The notes beneath the pieces were generated by a model, which was given only the letters and a program-made list of their open reading frames with translations, was not told the origin of the DNA and searched no databases. Positions 45,175 through 52,520 of a stretch of 64,000 nt of DNA are shown in pieces; the stretch's first letter is position 1; every line of letters starts with the position of its first letter. Source of the DNA: CAWCLK01 sp963796225. Lineage in GTDB: Bacteria; Actinomycetota; Nitriliruptoria; Nitriliruptorales; Nitriliruptoraceae. Location: positions 186,001 through 250,000 of the forward strand of contig CAWCLK010000008.1 in NCBI GenBank assembly GCA_963796225.1. Reading direction: 5' to 3'. The position numbers were made by a program, and so were the translations under genes.

Positions 45175-46231
45175 ATGGGCACGATGGGCAGAGTTCACGC
45201 ACGTCGGGACGACGAGGCCCACGGCCTGCGACCCGGCGGGATGGTGGCCGAGCGCTACGAGCTCGTGGAGCTGCTGCGGACCACCCACCTCGGGGCGCGC
45301 TGGGCCGCCTGGGACCAGCATCTCGAGCGGCGCGTGACGCTCAAGATCGTGGCTCCGCACGCCGTCGCCGACCCGGTGGCCGGTGAGTGGCTGAAGCGCG
45401 AGTCCCTGGCGACCGCGCGCATCCACCACCCGAACGTCCTGCAGCTGTACGACGTCCACGCCACGGCGGGGACGATGTGCCTGGTGCTGGAGGACATCGA
45501 GGGCCCCAGCCTCGAGGACATCGGGTGCGGGCCGTTCCCGGCCGACCTCGTCGCCGCCCTCGGACACCAGGTCGCCAGCGGGCTGGCGGCCGCCCACGAC
45601 CTGCGCATCGTCCACCGCGACATCCGGCCGGCGAACCTGCTGCTCGCTTCGTCCGGGCACGTCAAGATCGCCAACTTCACGCTCTCGAAGCTGCTGGACG
45701 CCTCCGGGCAGGACATCACGGTGGAGACGTCGCTGCGCGACCAGTTCGGGTACGTGGCGCCCGAGCAGCTCACGGACGGGCCGGTCGGGACGTCCGCCGA
45801 CATCTACGCCCTCGGGCTGATCCTGTGGGAGGCGATGAACGGCCACCTGCCGTGGCACGAGACCGACCCGCTCCCCACCGCAGCGCTGCGGCGGATCCAC
45901 GAACCCCTCCCCCCGACCACGACGCAGGACGGACGCCGCCGGCGTCCGCCTGGCCGTCATCGTCGACCGCGCGACCCGTCCCTCCCCGGCCGAGCGGTAC
46001 CCGTCCGCCGAGGCGCTGGCCGACGACCTCCGTGAGATCAGCGGCACCCGCTCGCACGACCTCACGCGGAACTACCTGCTCGGCGGGCTGAGGACGGCGG
46101 CTCGTCACCGCGAGCCGGCTACGCGCGGGTGTGCAGGCTGCGGACGTGGTCCCAGTCCTTCAGCGGCAGGGGACGGTCGCGGTCCTGGGGGACCCCGAGG
46201 AAGGTCGCGAGGGTGCCCACGGGGATCGTGA
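45175..46231 (+). CDS. Serine/threonine kinase-like protein (probable pseudokinase), frame-disrupted
   Basis: A kinase fold of roughly 330 residues without a transmembrane helix. Lys57 (RRVTLKIVAP), Glu76, the catalytic loop IVHRDIRPANLL (Asp149, Asn154) and VAPEQLTDGP are present. The glycine loop is degenerate (LLRTTHLGARWAAW) and the DFG motif is NFT (167-169), losing the Mg-binding Asp. The frame changes at about 45905-45935; the tail then reads RATRPSPAERYPSAEALADD. In that frame the stop is at 46231, overlapping the convergent gene, so the true end is uncertain. The ATG follows AGGGGA. A regulatory pseudokinase is likely. Confidence 0.78.
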
Positions 46232-47423
46232 GGGGCCCGTCCGGCGTGCTGACCTCGTGGGCGACCGCCACCCGACCGTAGACCACCACGCGCACCGGAC
46301 TGGCGGACAGGTCGACCGAGTCGAGCTGGACCGTCCCGTGCTCGTGGTGGACCACGAGGTGGCCGTCGACGTGGTGGTCGAGGTGCACGACCGGGTGGTG
46401 CTCGTGGGGCTGGCCGGGCAGGTCGAAGGCGAGCACGCCCTTGAGGTCGCGCAGGTTGCCTCCCTGCTGGGCGGCGTTGCGGTGGGCCGACCGCGGGTAG
46501 CGCTCGAGCATCTCGTCGTGCCCGAGCGCCTGCACCGGGACCGCGGGCCCCTCGGCCTCGGGCGCGGTGGCGGGGGCAGCGCCGTCGTCCGTGTCGGGTG
46601 GGGTCCAGACCTCGGCCTGGACGGGCTCGTCGACGATCTCGCCGACGACGGCCTGGCCGGCCGCACGGGCGTCGATGACCGTGCCGATCGTCGGGGCGTC
46701 CCCGCCCCGCCGCGCCGGCCACCACGGGGCGCCGGCCTCGCCCTCCTCGCGGTCCGGGTGGTCGTCGAGGGCGCGTTCGACCAGGGCCTCGAGGTCCAGG
46801 TGCAGCATCTTGGTGGTGCGTCGTACCGGCCCGGCGGCGTCGACCGGGTACCCGACGGACACCGTCACGGCCAGCCCGCGTCCGCGGCGGAAGCGATCGC
46901 CGTCGAACAGCCGATGGGTCCCGAACAGCCCGACCGGCACCAGCGGGACGCCGGCCGCCGCGGCCAGGGCGGCGGCGCCGGTGCGCAGCGGCATGAGCTC
47001 CAGCGACGGCGACGTCGACCGTTCGGGGGCCACGAGCACCGGGCGGCCGGCGGCCAGCAGGGCCTTCGCGCGACCGAAGGCCTCGGAGGTGGCCGTGGCC
47101 TCGGCCACGTCGGCGTCGTCGGGCGTGTCGTCCTCGACCTGCAGGACCCCCGACTCGAGCAGCCGGGTGAGCACCGGCACCTGGGGGAGGTCGTCGCGCA
47201 GCAGCACCACCGGCTCGGCGTGGCCCGCCTGCTCGACGAGCCAGGCCAGCAGGAAGGGGTCCACCGGCGAGAGGTGGTTGAAGGCCAGCACGACACCGCC
47301 GTCGGGAAGCCGGTCGAGGCCGTCGACGTGCGTGGTCACCCCCAGCACGCTGTCCAGGCCGACCTGTCCGGCCACGATCGTGGCCACCCGTGACGCCCCC
47401 GCGCCGATTCGTCCGAGCATCAC
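46119..47423 (-). CDS. PlsC-type acyltransferase with a C-terminal His-rich domain
   Basis: A 434-residue protein. Residues 1 to about 205 are 1-acylglycerol-3-phosphate acyltransferase-like: FNHLSPVDPFLLA (NHX4D, His50, Asp55) and VAPERSTSPSLELMPLRTGA in place of EGTR. The rest is a separate domain with an acidic linker, DEMLERYPRSAHRNAAQQGG, ten histidines within residues 340-362 (such as HEHHPVVHLDHH), and strands up to the end. This domain is not one I recognise; the histidines suggest metal or lipid-phosphate binding (inference). GTG-ATG start, no other genes coupled. Confidence 0.87.
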   Translation of the reverse strand: MMLGRIGAGASRVATIVAGQVGLDSVLGVTTHVDGLDRLPDGGVVLAFNHLSPVDPFLLAWLVEQAGHAEPVVLLRDDLPQVPVLTRLLESGVLQVEDDTPDDADVAEATATSEAFGRAKALLAAGRPVLVAPERSTSPSLELMPLRTGAAALAAAAGVPLVPVGLFGTHRLFDGDRFRRGRGLAVTVSVGYPVDAAGPVRRTTKMLHLDLEALVERALDDHPDREEGEAGAPWWPARRGGDAPTIGTVIDARAAGQAVVGEIVDEPVQAEVWTPPDTDDGAAPATAPEAEGPAVPVQALGHDEMLERYPRSAHRNAAQQGGNLRDLKGVLAFDLPGQPHEHHPVVHLDHHVDGHLVVHHEHGTVQLDSVDLSASPVRVVVYGRVAVAHEVSTPDGPLTIPVGTLATFLGVPQDRDRPLPLKDWDHVRSLHTRA

Positions 47424-47502
47424 CCTCGACTTCCTCGTCTCGTCCTACCTGTCGGGTCGCCACACGCCGGCTTGAGTCCCGGCCGCCTCGGTCGAACGAC
47501 CG

Positions 47503-48507
47503 TCATCGCCCCACCCAGGCGTCGATCTCGGCGATCAGGCCCGCCGCGACGCCGCTCGGGCAGGAAGCCGGCGGACACCGCGCGTCGTTGCAGCAGTGCG
47601 AGGTCCGCACGGCCAGCCGCGCGAGGCGCTCGGCATGGCGCAGCTCCTCGGTCAGGGTGGTGCCGAAGAACGGTGGGTCGTCGGAGTTGACGGTCACGTT
47701 GGCCCCGGCCGACCACAGCCGCGGGAAGGGGTGGGCGGCATGGTCCGCGACCGCTCCCAGGACCACGTTCGAGGTCGGGCACACCTCGAGGGGCACCTCG
47801 TCGGCCACGACGCGTGAGAGCACGGCGGGGTCGTCGACCACGGCGATCCCATGCCCGATGCGGTCGGGGGCCAGCAGGTCGAGCGCCGCCGCCACCTCGG
47901 CGGCGGGTCCGATCTCGCCCGCATGCACGACCAGCCCCAGGCCGAGGCGGTCGGCGGCGGGGCGCAGCATCGGGAAGTCCTCGCACGGTGCGGCGGTCTC
48001 GGTCCCGGCCAGGCCGAGGGCGACCACCGGGGCGTCCCCGGCGTCCTCCACCAGCGCCACGGTCTCGTGGCCGTTCGGCGTGCCGAAGTTGCGCACGGCG
48101 TCGACGATCAGCCCCACCCGCGTCTCCGGCACCTCCGCCAGGCCGTCGGCCACCGCCTGCCACATCGCGCGAGGCTCCATGCCGTTGCGGACGTGCGTGG
48201 TGGCGGTGAACGTCGCCTCGCTGTAGCGCACCCCCTGCTCGGCCTGGTGCCGGGCGAAGTCGGCAGCCACGACGGCCAGGTCGTCCGGGGTGCGCAGCTG
48301 GGCCGAGACCGCCAGGTACAGCTCGACGAACTGGTCGAAGGAGTCGTACCGGGACGGGTACCCACCGTCGACCAGCGGCAGGACGCGGTCCGGGTCCTCG
48401 CCGTGCCGACGGGCCAACGCGATCGCCGTCTCGGGCCGGATCGTGCCCTCAAGGTGGACGTGCAGCTCCACCTTGGGCAGGGCCCGCAGGTCCTCGTCGC
48501 TGATCAT
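47503..48507 (-). CDS. add: Adenosine deaminase
   Basis: A 334-residue deaminase that converts adenosine to inosine. Zinc and substrate residues are in KVELHVHLEGTIRPET, GLVVHAGEIGPAAEV, RIGHGIAVVDDP, CPTSNVVLG and VTVNSDDPPFFG. A run of cysteines near the end (SHCCNDARCPPASC) is out of place; reading the next frame there gives ALLQRRAVSAGFLPERRR, the usual family helix, before the original frame resumes as LIAEIDAWVGR. So two compensating indels between about 47545 and 47585 are likely. No clear ribosome-binding site. Confidence 0.94.
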   Translation of the reverse strand: MISDEDLRALPKVELHVHLEGTIRPETAIALARRHGEDPDRVLPLVDGGYPSRYDSFDQFVELYLAVSAQLRTPDDLAVVAADFARHQAEQGVRYSEATFTATTHVRNGMEPRAMWQAVADGLAEVPETRVGLIVDAVRNFGTPNGHETVALVEDAGDAPVVALGLAGTETAAPCEDFPMLRPAADRLGLGLVVHAGEIGPAAEVAAALDLLAPDRIGHGIAVVDDPAVLSRVVADEVPLEVCPTSNVVLGAVADHAAHPFPRLWSAGANVTVNSDDPPFFGTTLTEELRHAERLARLAVRTSHCCNDARCPPASCPSGVAAGLIAEIDAWVGR

Positions 48508-48577
48508 GGCCGTCCGCCGTCCGGGGAGGGCCAGACGCTACTGCAGGCCCGGGGTGGGCCCGGCCGGCGGACCGGTG

Positions 48578-49039
48578 TCAGGCGGCTCGATGGCGGGCGG
48601 TCCCGCCGTTGCGCAGCCACTCGGCCAGACCGGCCACGGCCTTGTCCCCCACCTTGGCGAACCCGCGCGCGAGCAGGGGATCCACCAGCCGGCCCACCGG
48701 CCCGCGGAGTGCGAAGTCGGCCTGCCAGGTGACCACACAGCCGTCGCCGTCGGGTTCGACCGTCACGTCGTCCGTGCCCTCGACCAGGGCATTGCGGGTG
48801 TGCAGGACCACCCGCCGTGGCCGGTCGTGGACCTCGGTGCGGTAGGTCAGTCGCGGGCCGAAGGGCCCCTGGTCGAGGGTGACCTCGAACCGGGCCCCGG
48901 GCCCGACCGGCGGGTCGTCGAGCGCGATGGAGGACCGCACGCCCGGGTCCCAGCGAGCGGTCGTGGAGAAGTCGGCGATCGCGTCGAAGACCTCGGTGGC
49001 GTCGCGGTCGACAGGGATCCGGCGGACGATCTGTGCCAT
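48578..49039 (-). CDS. SRPBCC (START-like) family protein
   Basis: A 153-residue helix-grip protein: QIVRRIPVDRDATEVFDAIA, DFSTTARWDPGVRSS, beta strands, and a C-terminal helix VDPLLARGFAKVGDKAVAGL. Closest in style to the polyketide-cyclase branch. It lies 70 bases before the adenosine deaminase gene on the same strand, and is divergent from the aldo/keto reductase at 49168. Ligand unknown. Confidence 0.87.
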   Translation of the reverse strand: MAQIVRRIPVDRDATEVFDAIADFSTTARWDPGVRSSIALDDPPVGPGARFEVTLDQGPFGPRLTYRTEVHDRPRRVVLHTRNALVEGTDDVTVEPDGDGCVVTWQADFALRGPVGRLVDPLLARGFAKVGDKAVAGLAEWLRNGGTARHRAA

Positions 49040-49167
49040 GGGAGACCTCGCGGGAGGGGCGTGTCGTGGGTCGTTCGGACCGCCGCGCGCGGTGGCTCGG
49101 AACACGCCGGGGCGACGTGCAGGGGCGCGCAGTAGCGTCGGCCACGACGACGACCTGCGAGGACGAC

Positions 49168-50140
49168 GTGGAACAGGTGCGCCTTGGCGACACGGGGCTG
49201 TGGGTCTCGCCGATCTGGCTCGGGATGATGAGCTACGGCGACCCCGACTGGCGTCCGTGGATCCTCGACGAGCAGGCGGCGGTGCCGTTCGTCGAGCGGG
49301 CGCTCGAGCTCGGCATCACGACCTTCGACACCGCGGACGCGTACTCGCGGGGCGTGTCGGAGGAGGTCACCGGTCGCCTGCTGCTGTCCCGCGTGCGGCG
49401 CGACCAGGTCGTCATCGCCACCAAGGTGTTCTTCCCGTGGGACGAGGACGACCGCAACAGCGGCGGGCTCGGCCGCAAGCACCTGTTCGACGCGATCGAC
49501 GGCTCCCTGCGCCGGCTCGGGACCGACCACGTCGACCTGTGGCAGATCCACCGGTGGGACCCGCACACCCCGGTCGAGGAGACGATGGAGGCGCTGCACG
49601 ACATCGTCCGGTCCGGACGGGTGCGGTTCGTCGGGGCGTCGTCCATGCACGCGTGGCAGTTCGCCAAGGCCCAGCACGTGGCCACCGTCAACGGGTGGAC
49701 CCGCGTTCGTGTCCATGCAGCCGCACTACAACCTGCTGTACCGCGAGGAGGAGCGCGAGATGCTCCCCCAGTGCCTGGACATGGGCGTCGGCGTCGTGCC
49801 GTGGAGTCCCCTGGCCCGGGGCCGGCTGGCGCGCCCCGCCGACGCCGAGGACACCACCCGCGAGGCCAGCGACGGGTTCAGCTCCCACCTCTACGACGAC
49901 GCGGCCACCGGCATCATCGACGCCGTCGGCGAGGTCGCCGACCGCCACGGGGTGTCACGGGCGCAGGTCGCGGCCGCCTGGGTGATGCGCCACCCGGCCG
50001 TCACCGCCCCGATCGTCGGGGCCACGAAGCCGTCCCACCTCGACGACGCCGCCGGGGCCGTGGACGTCGAGCTGACCGACGACGACGTCGAGGCGCTCGA
50101 GGCCCCCTACGTCCCCCGCCCCGTCCTCGGCCACTCGTGA
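49168..50140 (+). CDS. Aldo/keto reductase, frame-disrupted
   Basis: About 323 residues, the second AKR of the window and only distantly like the first: VRLGDTGLWVSPIWLGMMSY, TFDTADAYSRGVSEEVTGRL (Asp, Tyr), VDLWQIHRWDPHTPVEETME, then after a frame change near 49698-49705, VSMQPHYNLLYREEEREMLP, PIVGATKPSHLDDAAGAVDV. The C-terminal helix ends DDDVEALEAPYVPRPVLGHS, as in AKR12/YajO-like enzymes. GTG start after GAGGAC. The last base pairs form a GTGA overlap with DUF429. Confidence 0.88.
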
Positions 50141-50751
50141 CCGAGCCCGCGGTGGTGGGAGTCGACGTGGGCGCCGAACGGAAGGGGTTCGACGTCGCCG
50201 TGCTGGGGGGCACACGGGCCTGCCTCCACCGCACCACCGAGGTCGCCGAGGTCGTCGGGCTGTCCGCCGGGGCCCGGCTCGTCGGCGTCGATGCCCCGGC
50301 TGCCTGGGCCCCGGACGGCCAGCGGTCACGCCCCGACGAACGGGCCTTCGCCCGCGCGGGCGTCTGCGGCATCCGGTTCACGCCGGACGAGGCCGCCGCC
50401 CGCGTGCGCCATGACGACTACCTGGGGTGGGTCTGGAACGGCCTGGCGCTGTACGGCGCGCTGGCCGAGGCCGGGCTGGAGGCCGTCGAGGTGTTCCCGA
50501 CCGCCGCGTGGACCCGGTGGTGCGGGGCGCGGGGCGGACGGACCCGGCTGGCGTGGACCCGCGCCGGCTGGGACCGGCTCCGAGCGGACGGACTCGCCGT
50601 GACCGGCGTCGGGGACCGTCCGAGCCAGGACGCCATGGACGCCGTCGCCGCGGCGCTGGTGGCACGGCAGGTGATGGCCGGGACCGTGGACCGGTTCGGG
50701 GCGCTGGTCGTCCCCGCCGCCGGCACGTGGCCGGTCAGTGGCGGGGCGTGA
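50137..50751 (+). CDS. DUF429 family protein (predicted RNase H-like fold)
   Basis: A 204-residue protein with the DUF429 outline: VVGVDVGAERKGFDVAVLGG (first Asp of an RNase-H-like core), LVGVDAPAAWAPDGQRSRPD, ERAFARAGVCGIRFTPDEA, VEVFPTAAWTRWCG and SQDAMDAVAAALVARQVM. Nuclease activity is predicted by fold only. The GTG start overlaps the preceding stop; the end overlaps the convergent VOC gene by 17 bases. Confidence 0.87.
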   Translation: MTEPAVVGVDVGAERKGFDVAVLGGTRACLHRTTEVAEVVGLSAGARLVGVDAPAAWAPDGQRSRPDERAFARAGVCGIRFTPDEAAARVRHDDYLGWVWNGLALYGALAEAGLEAVEVFPTAAWTRWCGARGGRTRLAWTRAGWDRLRADGLAVTGVGDRPSQDAMDAVAAALVARQVMAGTVDRFGALVVPAAGTWPVSGGA

Positions 50752-51358
50752 GCACCGCCACGGGCACGGAGACGTCGTGCTCGCCTGTCCGCAACGTCAC
50801 GATGCGCCGACCCGGCTGGACGGCGTCGCGGGGCTCCCCCGCCACTCCGTCGAGGGCCGCCACCGCATCGAGGTCGTCGGCCACGAACGCCAGGCCGACG
50901 AACGCTGCGGGGCGCGGGGTCCGGTCGGGGTCGTGCTCCCGGGGGCCGATGACCTCCAGCACGCAGGTGCCCAGCAGGACGAAGGCGTAGGCGCTGTTCC
51001 CGCCCCGCAGCCCCTCGACGACGCGACGTGGGTGCAGGTCCACCGCCGCGAGCGCCGCGAGTGTGCGCGCCACGTGGGGTGTCCCCACCACGACGTGGTC
51101 CACGGCGGTGACGCCATTGGGGTGCCGCCGCTCGGTCGTGGCGGTCGGGGCGGGGCGGTGCGCCAGCCCGTCGACGGCCGTCCCGACCCCGGGCTCGAGC
51201 GACCATGCGAGCAGGCCCCGGTCGCCCCCCGCACCGACGAGGCGGACCGTCACGTCCCCCACCGTGACCCGGTCGACGTCGACGTCGAAGCCGAGCGCAC
51301 GCCACGCGTCGGGGTGGTCCCCGACCGTGAGGCCGACCAGGCGACGGGGCATCGGCAT
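50735..51358 (-). CDS. VOC/glyoxalase-like family protein
   Basis: A 207-residue protein with an internal repeat typical of the vicinal oxygen chelate fold; the second half is clearer (AVDHVVVGTPHVARTLAALA, VVEGLRGGNSAYAFVLLGTC, LEVIGPREHDPD, FVGLAFVADDLDAVAALDGV). The usual His and Glu metal ligands can be placed at DHVVV and LEVIG. Substrate unknown. GGAGGG lies upstream of the ATG. Divergent from the LigD-type gene. Confidence 0.83.
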   Translation of the reverse strand: MPMPRRLVGLTVGDHPDAWRALGFDVDVDRVTVGDVTVRLVGAGGDRGLLAWSLEPGVGTAVDGLAHRPAPTATTERRHPNGVTAVDHVVVGTPHVARTLAALAAVDLHPRRVVEGLRGGNSAYAFVLLGTCVLEVIGPREHDPDRTPRPAAFVGLAFVADDLDAVAALDGVAGEPRDAVQPGRRIVTLRTGEHDVSVPVAVLTPRH

Positions 51359-51484
51359 CGCGGTGGCCCTCCTGCACCTGGTCGGGCCGGCAACCTACGC
51401 GGTCGCGGCGCCCCACCGGCCACCTACCACAGCATCCCCGGGGCGCGGGCCGTACGTTTCCTCATCTCGCAGGAAGGCACGGGT

Positions 51485-52510
51485 GTGGCACGGACGTCGG
51501 CCCACGGCGAGCCCGTGGAGCTCGAGGCGGCGGGGCGCACGGTCACCATCACCAGCCCCGACAAGGTGATGTTCCCGAAGCGGGGCGAGACCAAGCTCGA
51601 CCTCGCCCACTACTACCTGGCCGTGGGCGACGCGCTGATGACCGCCACGCAGGACCGCCCCGTCCTGCTCGAGCGCTACCCCAACGGGGTGAAGGGGCAG
51701 AGCTTCTACCAGAAGCGGGTTCCCGACTCGGCGCCGGACTGGCTGTCGACGACGACGGTCATGACCATCAACGGGACCCCGTCACGGGCACTGGTGATCG
51801 CCGACATCGCCCACGTGCTGTGGGCCGCCAACATGGGCTGCCTCGGGCTGCACGTCTGGCCCTTCCGCGCGTCGTCGCCGGACGACACCGACGAGCTGCG
51901 GATCGACCTGGACCCCTCCCCCGGCGTGACCTTCGACATGGTGCGCGAGACCGCCGGCCACGTCCGCGACTTCCTCCACGAGGAGGGGATCCGCGCCTTC
52001 GTCAAGACCACCGGCAGCAAGGGCCTGCACGTCTACGTGCGCGTGGAACCGGGCTGGGACGGCTTCGACGTGCGACGTGCGGCCGTCGCGGTCGCCCGGG
52101 AGATGGAGCACCGCCACCGCGACCTCGTCACCGCCGCGTGGTGGAAGGAGCAGCGCGGCACCCGTGTGTTCGTCGACTTCAACCAGAACGCGCCGCACAA
52201 GAACGTCTTCGGGGCGTGGTGCGTGCGCCCCCGCGTGGGGGCGCAGGTGTCCACGCCGTTCGCCTGGGACGAGCTGGCCACCATCGACCCCGAGGCGCAG
52301 ACCATGGCCACCGTGCCCGATCGCCTCGCCGAACGGGGCGACCCGTGGGCCGACATCGACGCCCACCCGCAGTCGATCGCCCCGCTGGTCGACCGCTTCC
52401 GGGCCGACCTCGACCGGGGGATCCCCGACGCCCCGTGGCCGCCGGTCTACCCGAAGATGCCCGACGAGGCGCCCCGCGTCGCCCCCAGCCGGGCACGTCA
52501 CGAGGACTGA
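51485..52510 (+). CDS. LigD-type polymerase domain protein (archaeo-eukaryotic primase family)
   Basis: A 341-residue stand-alone POL domain of bacterial NHEJ ligase D: VTITSPDKVMFPKRGETKLD, LLERYPNGVKGQSFYQKR, ELRIDLDPSPGVTF (catalytic Asp pair), KTTGSKGLHVYVRVEPG, and FVDFNQNAPHKNVFGAWCVR. These enzymes fill gaps with ribonucleotides during end joining. There is no ligase or nuclease domain and no Ku gene nearby, so partners must be encoded elsewhere or it acts alone. AGGAAGG lies seven bases before the GTG. Confidence 0.93.
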   Translation: MARTSAHGEPVELEAAGRTVTITSPDKVMFPKRGETKLDLAHYYLAVGDALMTATQDRPVLLERYPNGVKGQSFYQKRVPDSAPDWLSTTTVMTINGTPSRALVIADIAHVLWAANMGCLGLHVWPFRASSPDDTDELRIDLDPSPGVTFDMVRETAGHVRDFLHEEGIRAFVKTTGSKGLHVYVRVEPGWDGFDVRRAAVAVAREMEHRHRDLVTAAWWKEQRGTRVFVDFNQNAPHKNVFGAWCVRPRVGAQVSTPFAWDELATIDPEAQTMATVPDRLAERGDPWADIDAHPQSIAPLVDRFRADLDRGIPDAPWPPVYPKMPDEAPRVAPSRARHED

Positions 52511-52520
52511 CGCGACCCGG

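Noticed and set aside
47545..47590. Cysteine cluster CCNDARCPPASC as a metal site in adenosine deaminase
   Set aside because: The adjacent frame gives RRAVSAGFLPERRR, the normal family helix, so the cysteines come from two compensating indels.
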